A stretch of 64,000 nt of DNA, taken from contig NZ_CP011773.1 of the NCBI RefSeq assembly GCF_001021385.1, forward strand, positions 4,278,001 to 4,342,000, written 5' to 3'. This document shows positions 1 through 9,310 of the stretch, one piece after another (the stretch's first letter is position 1; each line of letters begins with the position of its first letter). Both the position numbers and the translations under genes were made by a program. Source of the stretch: Mycobacterium sp. EPa45 (GTDB taxonomy: Bacteria; Actinomycetota; Actinomycetes; Mycobacteriales; Mycobacteriaceae). The notes beneath the pieces were generated by a model. The model made no database searches. It was not told the origin of the DNA and saw only the letters and a list, made by a program, of their open reading frames with translations.

Positions 1-22
1 GTACACGAGCTGAAGAGAGACA

Positions 23-776
23 ATGACGAACACGATCAGCCACTGACGCAACAACCAGTCATTCGCAGGCACCAGCGGTGCCTGGGCACCTGTCACCAAC
101 CCCGCCACCGGTGCGGTCACCGGCGAGGTGACGCTGGCCAGCGTCGCCGACGCACAGGACGTCATCGACGCCGCCGCCGCGGCCTTCCCGCAGTGGCGCG
201 ACAACCTTGGCCATCAGCGCGGCAGTCGCCGTCGGCCCGATCGCCGATGACCTGGTCGCCAAGATCGCCGAGCGGGCCGCAACCTTGAAGACCGGTGACG
301 GCACCAAGGATTCGGACATGGGGCCGCTGGTCACCAAGGCGCACCGAGACAAGGTGGCGTCCTACATCGACGCCGGTGAATCCGAAGGCGCGAAGGTCGT
401 CGTCGACGGCCGGCAGGTTTCGCCCGACGGCGAGGCAAGCGGATTCTGGCTCGGCCCGACGCTGCTGGACAATGACGATGCGCTGGCGCTGATCAACAAC
501 AACCCGTACGGCAACGGCACGGCGATCTTCACCAACGACGGCGGTGCCGCGCGGCGGTTCCAGAACGAGGTGCAGGTCGGCGTGGTGGGCATCAACGTGC
601 CGATCCCGGTCCCGATGGCGTACTTCAGCTTCGGCGGCTGGAAGGCGTCGCTGTTCGGTGACAGCCACGCGCACGGGATGGACGGTGTGCAGTTCTACAC
701 CCGGCAGAAGGCCATCACCAGCCGCTGGCTCGATCCCAGCCACGGTGGCATCAACCTGGGCTTCCCGACGAACTAG
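23..776 (+). pseudogene. mmsA: Methylmalonate-semialdehyde dehydrogenase remnant
   Basis: An ATG at 23 after a GAAGAGAGA ribosome site opens a typical MmsA N-terminus, but codon 8 (44-46) is TGA where the family usually has Trp. The same frame continues through FAGTSGAWAPVTNPATG to PQWRD near 200. It then jumps, out of frame, to AISAAVAVGP at about 210, which in intact enzymes directly follows the catalytic Cys of GQRCM. The middle of the protein and the nucleophile are therefore missing. The C-terminal frame (from about 207) has a second, in-frame gap: GPTLLD is followed at once by NDDALALINNNPYG, so the usual EIFGP segment is lost. The rest runs to a TAG at 774-776. Intact members are about 500 residues and convert malonate or methylmalonate semialdehyde to acetyl- or propionyl-CoA in valine and inositol breakdown. 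The similarity is clear and the three lesions are read directly. Confidence 0.9.
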
Positions 777-823
777 GGATCCCCGCAGTGCCGAATCGCG
801 ACGGCGGGTGCCAAAATGCCTGA

Positions 824-1543
824 ATGGACACCACCTTTTCCGCCCCCGCGGGTCCGTTGCCGGCATACCAGGCGCGGCCGGCCGGTGAAGGACCGTGGCC
901 CGGTGTCGTCATCGTGCACGACGCGATGGGGATGACGAGCGACATCAAACGCATCACCGACCGGTTCGCCGCCAACGGCTACCTCGCGATCACACCGGCG
1001 CTGTATCACCGGGGCAATCGGCTGCTCTGCGTGGTGCGCACGCTGCAGGCGTTCAAGAATGGCAAAGGTACTGCCGTCGACGACCTCATCGCCGCGCGCG
1101 ATCACCTGGTCGCCGATCCCCAGTGCACGGGGAAGGTCGGCGTGATCGGCTTCTGCATGGGCGGCGGGTTCTGCCTCGTGCTGGCACCGACGGGATTGTT
1201 TGACGCGTCGGCCCCCAATTATGGGGAATGGCCCAAGGACATCTCCTCGATCCCGAACTCGTGCCCGACGGTGGCCAGTTACGGCGCCAAGGACTGGATG
1301 CTCAAGGGTGCGGCCGGCAAGCTGGAACACCTGCTCGCCGAGCGTGACGTACCCCGAGACATCAAGGAGTATCCGGGGGTCGGGCATTCCTTCATGAACG
1401 ACTGGGACATTCCCGGGCCGGTGCAGACCATCGTCGGCGTTGCGGGAATGGCCTACTCACGCCCCGAGGCCGAGGACGCCTGGCAGCGGGTGTTCGCGTT
1501 CTTCGGCCAACACCTCAAGAATGCAGAGTCGGCCGGTAGGTGA
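824..1543 (+). CDS. Dienelactone hydrolase family protein
   Basis: A 239-residue alpha/beta-hydrolase of the dienelactone hydrolase family, cytoplasmic, with no signal peptide. The nucleophile elbow GFCMGGG places the catalytic Cys at residue 111. Asp157 (in GAKDW) and His188 (in GVGHSF) complete the usual Cys-Asp-His triad. Early HDAMGM corresponds to the oxyanion region. Family members hydrolyse lactones or carboxyl esters; the substrate here is not evident. The gene follows the mmsA remnant by 47 bp, and its last 29 bases overlap the 3' end of the convergent gene 1515-2093. The ATG at 824 opens directly into the conserved fold, so the start looks right. Confidence 0.87.
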   Translation: MDTTFSAPAGPLPAYQARPAGEGPWPGVVIVHDAMGMTSDIKRITDRFAANGYLAITPALYHRGNRLLCVVRTLQAFKNGKGTAVDDLIAARDHLVADPQCTGKVGVIGFCMGGGFCLVLAPTGLFDASAPNYGEWPKDISSIPNSCPTVASYGAKDWMLKGAAGKLEHLLAERDVPRDIKEYPGVGHSFMNDWDIPGPVQTIVGVAGMAYSRPEAEDAWQRVFAFFGQHLKNAESAGR

Positions 1544-2093
1544 GCTCCTGGATGCGAGCGTCGAGTGTTCGGCTCTCGATCAGCTCGAGGTCGAAATCGG
1601 CGGCGCCCTTGAAGATCGGGTCGTCGCCGGTCTGACCGGTGATCACCGGGAAGATCGTCACCTGCACCCGGTCGACAAGGCCGGCGGCCATCAGCGCCCG
1701 GTTCATCGACAAACTGCCGTGTGAGCGTAGCGGCACATCGGACTCCTCCTTGAGCCGGGCGATGACGTCGACGGCGTCACCGCTCACGACAGTCGCATCC
1801 GGCCATTTCAAAGGGCCGTCCAGCGTGGTCGACACGACCGTCGCGGGCAGATGCCGCATCCGGGTGACCCAGAGGTCATTGACCGACGCCTCTTCGCCCA
1901 GGTCCAGCAGCTGGGTGAACGCCCGATATGTGTTGGCGCCGAATACCATTCGTTGTGGCTGGTCGTACAGGGCGAGGCGGCGGTCCAAGAGCTCGGGGCC
2001 TTGCTTGCCCCAGTAGCCGCCCCAGTCGCCGCCGTTGACCCCGCCGAAGCCGTCGAGGCTGGAGAACACGTCGAACGTGTAGATAGCAGTCAT
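1515..2093 (-). CDS. Dihydrofolate reductase (RibD C-terminal) family protein
   Basis: A 192-residue protein starting MTAIYTFDVFSSLDGFG, which is the characteristic opening of the RibD C-terminal/DHFR-like oxidoreductases. Further family features are FGANTYRAFTQLL, GSLSMNRALMAAGLVDRV and the ending PVITGQTGDDPIFKG. These proteins bind NADPH but are usually not genuine folate enzymes; the substrate is unknown. I place the start at the ATG at 2093 because nine upstream codons in the same frame add nothing family-like. The 3' end overlaps the dienelactone hydrolase gene by 29 bp in convergent orientation. Confidence 0.85.
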   Translation of the reverse strand: MTAIYTFDVFSSLDGFGGVNGGDWGGYWGKQGPELLDRRLALYDQPQRMVFGANTYRAFTQLLDLGEEASVNDLWVTRMRHLPATVVSTTLDGPLKWPDATVVSGDAVDVIARLKEESDVPLRSHGSLSMNRALMAAGLVDRVQVTIFPVITGQTGDDPIFKGAADFDLELIESRTLDARIQELTYRPTLHS

Positions 2094-2198
2094 GCAGATA
2101 CAGACTGCCAACCGCTGCAAAACTCATCGCCGAAGCTGTAGTTGCCGTCACGAACGCCCCGAGTGGCGGTGTCGGCAACTACAGCCTCAGCGCAAGCC

Positions 2199-4373
2199 TC
2201 ACAGGATGAAGAGCATCTCCTGATACGTCGGCAGCGGCCAGAGGTCGTCGGCGACAACGCTTTCCAGCTCGTCGGCGGCCTCCCGCACCGCTGCCATCGC
2301 CGGCAGGATCGCGTCGCGGTAGTGCAGCGCCTCCTCGGCCGCACCCTCGATATGCACACCCATCGCGGACTTCAGCGCGCCCAGCGCCTTGGTCAGCGAC
2401 GCGATCGGTCCCGAAACCAGTTCCAGCAGCGTCGTGTCGGGCTCGATACCCGCGGCCTTCAGGGTGGCGACGTTTTGGGCCAGCTCGGTCTGATAGCGGA
2501 TCGCTGCAGGCAGGATCACCGTCGAACCGATCTCCAAAGCCAACTTGGCCTCCACGCCGATGGTCAGGACGTACTGCTCCAACCGGACCTCGTAGCGACT
2601 GTGCAGTTCGCGCTCGCTGAACACCCCGTACTTCTCGAACAGCGCGATGGCCTCGGGCTTGATGAGCTCCGGGATCGCGTCCGGTGTGGTCTTCAGGTTC
2701 GGCAGCCCACGCTCGGCCGCCTCGATCTGCCAGTTGTCCGAGTATCCGTCGCCATTGAACACCACCGCGCCGTGCTCGGTGATGATGTCGGTCAGCAGCT
2801 TCTGCACCGCGGTGTCGAAGTCCTCACCTTCGCCGACCGCCTTCTCCAGCACGGTGGCCATGTAGTCAAGGGAGTCCGCCATGATCGTGTTGATGATGAT
2901 CATCGGGACCGCGACGGTCTGACCTGAGCCCGGAGCACGGAATTCGAACCGGTTGCCGGTGAACGCAAACGGACTGGTGCGGTTGCGGTCGCCCGGGTCG
3001 GTCGGCAGCGTCGGCAGTGTGTCGACGCCGATGTGCATGACTCCCTTGCCCTTTGACGACGTCGCCGCGCCTTTGGCGATCTGCTCGAACACGTCGGCCA
3101 GCTGCTCGCCGAGGAAGATCGAAATGATCGCCGGCGGGGCTTCGTTGGCACCCAGCCGGTGATCGTTGGTGGCCGAGGCCACCGAGACCCGCAGCAGGCC
3201 ACCGAACTTGTGCACGGCGCGGATCACCGCCGCGCAGAACACCAGGAACTGGGCATTCTCATGGGGCGTGTCGCCCGGCACCAGCAGGCTGCCGAATTGG
3301 GCGTTGCCGACCGAGAAGTTGACGTGCTTACCCGAGCCGTTGACCCCGGCGAACGGCTTCTCGTGGAACAGGCACTCCATGCCGTGTTTGTGGGCGATCG
3401 TCTTGAACACCGTCATCAGCAGCTGCTGGTGATCGGAGGCGATATTGGCCCGCTCGAACATCGGCGCCACCTCGAACTGTGCGGGCGCGACCTCATTGTG
3501 CCTGGTCTTGGCCGGGATACCGAGCTTGAAGAGCTCCCGCTCGGTGTCCATCATGAAGCCCAGCACCCGCTCGGGCACCGCACCGAAGTAGTGGTCGTCG
3601 AACTCCTGCCCCTTGGGTGGCTTCGCACCGAACAGGGTCCGGCCGGCGTTGATCAGGTCCGGGCGGGCCAGGAAGAAGTGCCGGTCGACCAGGAAGTACT
3701 CCTGTTCCGGACCGCAGAATGAGACGACGTGCTCGAAGTCCTTGTGCCCGAACAGCTTCAGGATCCGCTCGGCGTGCGCGCCCATCGCCTGCTGACTGCG
3801 CAGCAGCGGGGTCTTGTAGTCGAGCGCCTCGCCGGTCATCGACACGAACACCGTGGGAATGCAGAGGGTGTTGCCGTTCGGGTTTTCCAGAATGTAGGCG
3901 GGGCTGGTCACGTCCCAGCCCGTGTAGCCGCGCGCCTCGAACGTGCTGCGCAGGCCGCCCGACGGGAAGCTCGATGCGTCCGGCTCACCCTGAATCAGGG
4001 TCTTGCCGGCGAATTCGGCCAAGGTCTGGCCGTCGGACACCGGCTCGAGGAAGCTGTCATGCTTCTCGGCCGTCAGCCCGGTCATCGGGTAGAAGACGTG
4101 GGCGTAGTGAGTGGCACCCTTCTCGAGTGCCCAATCCTTCATCGCCGCGGCGACCGAGTCGGCGACCGACGGGTCCAGCTTCTCGCCCTTCTCGATCGTG
4201 GCGACCACCGACTTGTAGACCGACTTCGGCAGCCGGGCCTGCATCTCGGCCTTGGTAAACACGTTCGATCCGAAGATCTCACCCGGTGCCTCGCCGGGGA
4301 CGAAGCTGACCGCCGGGGGCTGGTAGCCCTCGACGTTGACAATCGCTTGGAGTCGCGCCGCATTTCCGCTCAA
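2199..4373 (-). CDS. Glutamine synthetase type III
   Basis: A 724-residue enzyme making glutamine from glutamate, ammonia and ATP in the cytosol. The length and sequence are those of the large GSIII class, not the roughly 470-residue GSI. Diagnostic stretches are [46 protein letters not shown] (the glutamate and ATP site) and [21 protein letters not shown] choose the TTG at 4373 ([15 protein letters not shown] follows) because AGAGGAAAA lies just upstream. An ATG nine codons earlier would swallow this ribosome site. The gene stands alone, divergent from the secreted-protein gene at 4817 across a 443-bp gap. A backup or specialised ammonia-assimilating role is an inference. Confidence 0.93.
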   Translation of the reverse strand: MSGNAARLQAIVNVEGYQPPAVSFVPGEAPGEIFGSNVFTKAEMQARLPKSVYKSVVATIEKGEKLDPSVADSVAAAMKDWALEKGATHYAHVFYPMTGLTAEKHDSFLEPVSDGQTLAEFAGKTLIQGEPDASSFPSGGLRSTFEARGYTGWDVTSPAYILENPNGNTLCIPTVFVSMTGEALDYKTPLLRSQQAMGAHAERILKLFGHKDFEHVVSFCGPEQEYFLVDRHFFLARPDLINAGRTLFGAKPPKGQEFDDHYFGAVPERVLGFMMDTERELFKLGIPAKTRHNEVAPAQFEVAPMFERANIASDHQQLLMTVFKTIAHKHGMECLFHEKPFAGVNGSGKHVNFSVGNAQFGSLLVPGDTPHENAQFLVFCAAVIRAVHKFGGLLRVSVASATNDHRLGANEAPPAIISIFLGEQLADVFEQIAKGAATSSKGKGVMHIGVDTLPTLPTDPGDRNRTSPFAFTGNRFEFRAPGSGQTVAVPMIIINTIMADSLDYMATVLEKAVGEGEDFDTAVQKLLTDIITEHGAVVFNGDGYSDNWQIEAAERGLPNLKTTPDAIPELIKPEAIALFEKYGVFSERELHSRYEVRLEQYVLTIGVEAKLALEIGSTVILPAAIRYQTELAQNVATLKAAGIEPDTTLLELVSGPIASLTKALGALKSAMGVHIEGAAEEALHYRDAILPAMAAVREAADELESVVADDLWPLPTYQEMLFIL

Positions 4374-4816
4374 CTGATTTTTTCCTCTGCACCAAGACAC
4401 CCGCGTCTGCTTCGCGGACGTGACCGGCCAACAGTAGGGACCATCGATGCCAGTATTGTTACGGCGGCGTCAACGTCAGATAGCGCGACTCATCGACGCG
4501 ACATGCGCCCTCCGCGCGCGGGCCATGCGCAGCAAACGACGCGGATTGCCCGTCGTCGGCCGGGCGGCGAGGTATCCACCAAACGAAACAAGAGTCGCCG
4601 TTCACGGGACTGACAGCCGGGAACAGGTTGTCTGCCAACACGTTTCAGGCTCAGAGCAACGGCCTCATCGACCGAAATCCGTTGCCGGTGGCTATTTACG
4701 TATCCGTCAACGACACGGCGAGAAATAACGTTGCCGAAACGTCAACGTGGTCAGCAAAGCTGTTATATCGTCGGGTCGCTTCAGTTCAGTGTTCAATGTC
4801 GTTGGGGGAAAGCACC
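4374..4816. other. Divergent intergenic region with repeated octamer
   Basis: A 443-bp gap between the divergent glutamine synthetase and secreted-protein genes. The open frames here are short and look like nothing known. The octamer CGTCAACG occurs three times on the + strand, at 4468, 4705 and 4740. The first two copies also share a TTACG a few bases upstream. The region should hold both promoters, and the octamers could be operators, but no clear -35/-10 pair stands out. Confidence 0.4.
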
Positions 4817-5869
4817 ATGCACGTTTCTCGATTTGTCGCGCCCTTCGCCGCCGCTACCGTCGTCGCCGGAGCGGTTCCATTCCTACAGCCGGTTCAGTCG
4901 CCGCAGCTCGCTTCGATCAACTACTCGCTCACCCGGGCGACTGATCAGTGGTCCGATGTCTTCGGCGGAGCCTCCGGGCAAAAGCAATCCGATTCCCCGT
5001 GGCACCATGACGACGGTGGCGGCTTGTCGGGCGGCGGTGGTGATTCCGGCTGGTGGAGCGGCGGATTCTCCGGGTTGGGCAACCTGCTGAACTCCTTCCT
5101 CCAGGCCAACCCCGGGCTTCTGAGCGCGATCCAGGCCGCCGTGGCGACGGCAATAACCGAGCTTCAGTCCGGCGCCTCGCTGAGCCAGGTGCTGACCGAC
5201 ATCGGCGGGCAGCTCGCCGGCACCGTCGGCGGCAGCCTGGGCACCGCCATCCAAAACGGTCTCACGGGCGTCGTTCGGGTGCTGACGATCGCCCCGAGCC
5301 TGGTCCAGGGCGCGCTGACGATCGCCGCCGCCGTGCCGGGTGCGTTCGCCCCGGTTGTCACCGCCGTAACGGCCGCGGTCGGCAGCGTGGTGGCAGCGCT
5401 GGGCTCAGATGGATTGAGGGCAGCCGTGACGGCTGGGTTCCAGAGTGTGGTGTCGGCTGTCGGTCAGGCGATCACCAACATCACTCCGGTGGTTCGGCAG
5501 GTGGTGACGGACATCGGCTCGGCGCTGACCGGTTTGAACCTCGGCGGTAGCACCAGCACTGCGGCTGCCGTCAAGCCCGCCGCCGCCAAGACCGCTGGCG
5601 CCGCCACAACCGTCAAAACCGCCACGACAGGCGGCACCACCGCGCCCGAGGACGCCACCGACGACACGTCCGACACCGTCAAGGACGGCACCGACACCGA
5701 GGCTCCACCCACGACCAAGGGCAAGAGTCAGACCAAGGGATCGGCGGCCGCTCCGGGTAGCAGAAGAAGTCAGTCTGGTGCCGACCACTCCGCCAACGCG
5801 GGTAAGGCGTCCGGCAAGCGTGACACTGCGCGGTCCCACGGCAAAGGGGCGGCCAAGTCGGCCGAATGA
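4817..5869 (+). CDS. Secreted alanine-rich protein with basic low-complexity tail
   Basis: A 350-residue protein I do not recognise. The N-terminus (HVSRF then a hydrophobic run to about residue 22) looks like a Sec signal peptide. Residues 50-75 are rich in Gly, Asp, His and Trp. The middle (about 80-240) is a series of Ala/Val/Gly-rich helical segments (SLGTAIQNGL, AVTAAVGSVV and similar) that could be amphipathic or pore-like. The last hundred residues are low-complexity Thr, Ala, Lys and Ser with an acidic patch (EDATDDTSD) and a basic end. The start at 4817 has GGGGGAAAG upstream; an in-frame ATG at 4797 is possible but would disturb the signal sequence. A hairpin terminator follows at 5906. 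Confidence 0.7.
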   Translation: MHVSRFVAPFAAATVVAGAVPFLQPVQSPQLASINYSLTRATDQWSDVFGGASGQKQSDSPWHHDDGGGLSGGGGDSGWWSGGFSGLGNLLNSFLQANPGLLSAIQAAVATAITELQSGASLSQVLTDIGGQLAGTVGGSLGTAIQNGLTGVVRVLTIAPSLVQGALTIAAAVPGAFAPVVTAVTAAVGSVVAALGSDGLRAAVTAGFQSVVSAVGQAITNITPVVRQVVTDIGSALTGLNLGGSTSTAAAVKPAAAKTAGAATTVKTATTGGTTAPEDATDDTSDTVKDGTDTEAPPTTKGKSQTKGSAAAPGSRRSQSGADHSANAGKASGKRDTARSHGKGAAKSAE

Positions 5870-5905
5870 GCGTTAAGGCCGGATCGACCTGAGCACGAGG
5901 GCGAG

Positions 5906-5942
5906 GCGAGACGAACTCCGTTGTCAGTGGAGTTCGTCTCGC
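5906..5942. terminator. Bidirectional hairpin terminator between convergent genes
   Basis: A perfect 14-bp inverted repeat, GCGAGACGAACTCC at 5906-5919 and its complement at 5929-5942, with a 9-nt loop. It follows the + strand secreted-protein gene by 36 bp. The loop contains the TGA stop of the convergent LysR gene (5926-5924), so one arm is formed by that gene's last codons. There is no T-run, as is common for mycobacterial terminators. Confidence 0.75.
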
Positions 5943-6865
5943 TGCGTCTGCGCCCAAAACTCGTCGACTCGCGTGGCGATGTCGATATCCGTCGCCACCG
6001 CGACAAGCGCGCCCGCCACGATCGAGGCCGGGGCGCGATCCAACACCACCAGCCCGATCGCCGGGCTGGGCCCGTGCTTGACCATCGGCCGTGCGGTAAA
6101 GCCTTGCGGCACACTCAATTGCGGCAGCCACGCGGTGCTCGCGATGGTGGCCCGTCGCTTCGTCAGGTGTGCATACAACGCATCGACCGAATCCGCCTCC
6201 ACCACTGGGCGATAGCGGACGCCCTCAACCGCCATGTTGGCGTCCAGGATTCGGCGGTTGCGCATCGTGGTCGTCAGCACGCAGAGCTCGAGCCCGGCTG
6301 CCTCGGCCCATGTCACGTCCGTCTTGGCCATCAAAGGATCGTCGGCGGACGCCACGAGGACGTACTGCTCCCGGTATAGCTCGACCGACCGCGTGCCGGG
6401 CGGCGCTTCGTCCAGATAGGTCAGTCCGGCGTCGATCTCGAAGTCGGCCAGTCGCCTGGCGATCTCCCGTGACGACAATGCCTCGATCCGCACCGAGGCC
6501 GCCGGGTTGCGGCGCAGGAATTCGGCGGTGATGTACGGGCTGGCCGGAACGGCGGTCGGGATCGCGCCGATGCGGGCGGTCACCGTCAGCCGCCCCTGGA
6601 TCCGTTCGAGGTCGGCGAGCATCTCGTCGCGCTCGGCGATGATGCGCTGGGCCCAGGTCACCACCCGCTGCCCTTCTTCGGTGAAGCCCTCGAAGCGGCG
6701 GCCCCGTTGCACGATCACGATGCCCAGATCGCGCTCCAGCCTGCGGATTGCCACCGAGAGGGTCGGTTGGCTGATGTGGCAACGCGCCGCCGCGCGACCG
6801 AAGTGGCGCTCAGCGGCGAGCGCCAGCAGATAGTCCAATTGCTGCAGCAACACATCGCCGGCCAT
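5924..6865 (-). CDS. LysR-family transcriptional regulator
   Basis: A 313-residue regulator. The N-terminal winged helix-turn-helix is canonical: LQQLDYLLALAAERHFGRAAARCHISQPTLSVAIRRLE, about residues 7-44, followed by a linker helix and a periplasmic-binding-protein-like effector domain from about residue 90. I start it at the ATG at 6865, as the much longer open frame upstream only reads antisense through fdhF. It is divergent from fdhF-fdhD, and the 102-bp gap holds a palindrome of LysR type at 6876-6892, just upstream of its start. Control of the adjacent oxidoreductase operon and of itself is the natural inference; the effector is unknown. Confidence 0.92.
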   Translation of the reverse strand: MAGDVLLQQLDYLLALAAERHFGRAAARCHISQPTLSVAIRRLERDLGIVIVQRGRRFEGFTEEGQRVVTWAQRIIAERDEMLADLERIQGRLTVTARIGAIPTAVPASPYITAEFLRRNPAASVRIEALSSREIARRLADFEIDAGLTYLDEAPPGTRSVELYREQYVLVASADDPLMAKTDVTWAEAAGLELCVLTTTMRNRRILDANMAVEGVRYRPVVEADSVDALYAHLTKRRATIASTAWLPQLSVPQGFTARPMVKHGPSPAIGLVVLDRAPASIVAGALVAVATDIDIATRVDEFWAQTQRDELH

Positions 6866-6875
6866 CGCTGTAGAC

Positions 6876-6892
6876 GATAGACGTCGTCTATC
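6876..6892. promoter_or_regulatory. Probable LysR operator (T-N11-A palindrome)
   Basis: GATAGAC at 6876-6882 and GTCTATC at 6886-6892 form a perfect 7-bp inverted repeat around a 3-bp centre. It contains exactly the T-N11-A core known for LysR-family sites. It sits 11 bp upstream of the regulator's start and 75 bp before fdhF, the expected position for autoregulation plus divergent activation. Confidence 0.75.
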
Positions 6893-6967
6893 ACCGCATG
6901 TCAAATAGTGAATACGAACCTGCTGCATGAGGTGGGAGTCGCCGATCTCGAGGTTTAGATTGGAGTC

Positions 6968-9310
6968 ATGACCCGTGCCAAAGACGTCGACGCGGACTAC
7001 GACGAACGCGCCGTCGAGGTCACCGGCGCCAAGAACGAGGCCGCCGGAATGGAAGCAGTCGTCGTCACCATGCGGCGCGCGCTGGAGCAGATGGGACCCG
7101 CCCGCACCGTGGCGACCCTGGCGCGGATCAATCAGCGGCACGGCTTCGACTGCCCGGGCTGCGCGTGGCCGGAGGAACACGACAACCGCAAGCTCGCCGA
7201 GTTCTGCGAGAACGGCGCAAAGGCGGTCGCCGAGGAGGCCACGAAGCGCCGGGTCACCCCCGACTTCTTCGCCCGTCACTCGGTCGCCGAATTGGCCGAC
7301 AAACCCGAGTACTGGCTGTCCCAGCAGGGCCGGCTCACCCACCCGATGGTCCTTCGGCCCGGTGAGCAGCACTACCGCCCGATCGGCTGGGACGACGCCT
7401 ACCGGTTGATCGCCGAGCACCTGAACGGCCTGGCGTCCCCGGACGAGGCGGTGTTTTACACGTCCGGGCGCACCAGCAACGAGGCCGCGTTCCTCTATCA
7501 GCTGATGGTGCGCAGCTTCGGCACCAACAACCTGCCGGACTGCTCCAACATGTGCCACGAATCATCAGGCACCGCGCTGATCGATTCGATCGGCGTCGGC
7601 AAGGGTTCGGTGACCGTGGATGACATCGAGCACGCCGACGTCATCGTCATCGCCGGCCAGAATCCGGGCACCAACCATCCGCGGATGCTCTACGTGCTGG
7701 AGAAGGCGAAAGCCAACGGCGCCAAGATCATCGCGGTCAATCCACTGCCCGAAGCCGGCTTGATCCGGTTCAAGGACCCGCAGAAGGTGCACGGGGTGGT
7801 CGGCAACGGCGTGCCCATCGCCGACGAGTTCGTCCAGATCCGGCTGGGCGGCGACCTGGCCCTGTTCAAGGGGCTGGGTCGACTCCTGCTCGAGGCTGAC
7901 GACCGGTCCCCCGGCAGCGTGATCGACCGCGACTTCATCGCCGCGCACTGCCACGGATTCGACGAGTACCTCGCCGAGACGCGCACGGTCGATCTCGGCA
8001 CCGTCACCGAAGCCACGGGAATCGCCCTCCCGCAGTTGGACCGCGTGGCCGACATGCTGGCCGCCTCGCAGCGCACGGTCGTGTGCTGGGCCATGGGCAT
8101 CACCCAGCACACCCATGCGGTGGCCACCATCGCTGAGATGACCAACCTGCTCTTGCTGCGGGGCATGATCGGAAAGCCCGGTGCCGGGGTATGTCCGGTG
8201 CGTGGGCATTCGAATGTTCAAGGCGACCGCACGATGGGGATCTGGGAGAAGGCGCCCGAGAGGTTCCTGGCTGCGCTCGACACCCGATTCGGCATCGTCA
8301 GTCCGCGACGGCACGGCTTCGACACCGTCGACGCGATCCGGGCGATGCGCGACGGACGTGCCTCGGTGTTCTTCGCCATGGGCGGCAACTTCGCGTCGGC
8401 CACCCCGGACACCGCGGTGACCGAGGCCGCGCTGAGCGCCTGCGCGCTGACGGTGCAGATCTCGACGAAGCTCAATCGCAGTCATGTGGTGCACGGCCGC
8501 ACGGCGTTGATCCTGCCCACCCTGGGCCGCACCGACCGCGATCTCGTTGGTGGCCGCAAACAGGTTGTCTCGGTTGAGGATTCGATGTCGATGGTGCACC
8601 TCTCCCGTGGCAGCCTGACCCCGCCGAGCGACCAGGTCCGCAGCGAGGTCGCGATCGTCTGTCAGCTCGCCCGCACTGTGCTGGGCGCCGACCATCCCGT
8701 GCCGTGGGAAAGCCTCGCCGCCGATTACGACACGATCCGCGATGCGATCGCGGCCGTGGTGCCAGGCTGCGACGACTACAACACTCGGGTGCGCCAGCCG
8801 GACGGTTTCCAATTGCCCCATCCGCCACGGGATTCCCGAGAGTTCCCAACCGCCACGGGCAAAGCCAACTTCGCGGTGAACCCGATGCGCTGGGTGCCCG
8901 TGCCGCCGGGGCGGCTGGTGCTGCAGACACTGCGCAGCCACGACCAGTACAACACCACGATCTACGGTCTCGACGACCGCTACCGCGGGGTCAAGGGCGG
9001 CCGCCGCGTGGTGTTCGTCAACCCCGCCGACATCGAATCACTCGGACTGGCAGCCGGTGACCGCGTCGATCTTGTCTCGGAGTTCACCGACGGGCACGGC
9101 CAGCTGCAGGAGCGCCGGGCCAAGGATTTCATGGTGGTGCCCTACTCCACCCCGATCGGCAACGCGGCTGCCTACTACCCCGAGACCAATCCTCTGGTGG
9201 CACTGGATCATGTTGCCGCTCGGTCGAACACACCGGTGTCGAAGGCTGTCGTGATCCGCCTCGAGCCCGGTGGCCAAGAGCTGGAAGGTGGGACGGCATG
9301 GGGCGGGTGA
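6968..9310 (+). CDS. fdhF: FdhF/YdeP-family molybdopterin oxidoreductase
   Basis: A 780-residue cytoplasmic molybdopterin-guanine-dinucleotide oxidoreductase. Cys62 and Cys65 (FDCPGCAWP) and Cys192/Cys196 ([12 protein letters not shown]) are family hallmarks. The [10 protein letters not shown] and [13 protein letters not shown] segments belong to the cofactor-binding domains, and the C-terminus (from about 645) is the molydopterin dinucleotide-binding barrel. The family is annotated as formate dehydrogenase-like; there is no in-frame TGA selenocysteine codon, and the electron acceptor and real substrate are uncertain. TTGGAG precedes the ATG. The gene overlaps fdhD by 13 bp, which supports a need for sulfuration of the Mo cofactor. 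The LysR gene at 5924 is the likely regulator. Confidence 0.92.
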   Translation: MTRAKDVDADYDERAVEVTGAKNEAAGMEAVVVTMRRALEQMGPARTVATLARINQRHGFDCPGCAWPEEHDNRKLAEFCENGAKAVAEEATKRRVTPDFFARHSVAELADKPEYWLSQQGRLTHPMVLRPGEQHYRPIGWDDAYRLIAEHLNGLASPDEAVFYTSGRTSNEAAFLYQLMVRSFGTNNLPDCSNMCHESSGTALIDSIGVGKGSVTVDDIEHADVIVIAGQNPGTNHPRMLYVLEKAKANGAKIIAVNPLPEAGLIRFKDPQKVHGVVGNGVPIADEFVQIRLGGDLALFKGLGRLLLEADDRSPGSVIDRDFIAAHCHGFDEYLAETRTVDLGTVTEATGIALPQLDRVADMLAASQRTVVCWAMGITQHTHAVATIAEMTNLLLLRGMIGKPGAGVCPVRGHSNVQGDRTMGIWEKAPERFLAALDTRFGIVSPRRHGFDTVDAIRAMRDGRASVFFAMGGNFASATPDTAVTEAALSACALTVQISTKLNRSHVVHGRTALILPTLGRTDRDLVGGRKQVVSVEDSMSMVHLSRGSLTPPSDQVRSEVAIVCQLARTVLGADHPVPWESLAADYDTIRDAIAAVVPGCDDYNTRVRQPDGFQLPHPPRDSREFPTATGKANFAVNPMRWVPVPPGRLVLQTLRSHDQYNTTIYGLDDRYRGVKGGRRVVFVNPADIESLGLAAGDRVDLVSEFTDGHGQLQERRAKDFMVVPYSTPIGNAAAYYPETNPLVALDHVAARSNTPVSKAVVIRLEPGGQELEGGTAWGG

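Noticed and set aside
4461..4712. GlnR boxes in front of the glutamine synthetase gene
   Set aside because: The AC...AC spacing is ten, not the nine expected, at both places where it was tried, so I do not call it.
4447..4728. Short open frames in the GSIII upstream gap
   Set aside because: Arg-rich random-looking peptides without ribosome sites.
6866..7558. N-terminal extension of the LysR gene
   Set aside because: The frame is open but antisense to fdhF, and the winged helix begins at the ATG at 6865.
7565..8941. 458-aa open frame antisense to fdhF
   Set aside because: It is a shadow of a well-supported gene; composition is His/Arg/Asp-rich as usual for antisense frames in high-G+C DNA.
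6968..9310. Selenocysteine in FdhF
   Set aside because: The frame has no internal TGA and uses Cys-containing motifs of the YdeP/FdhF subgroup.
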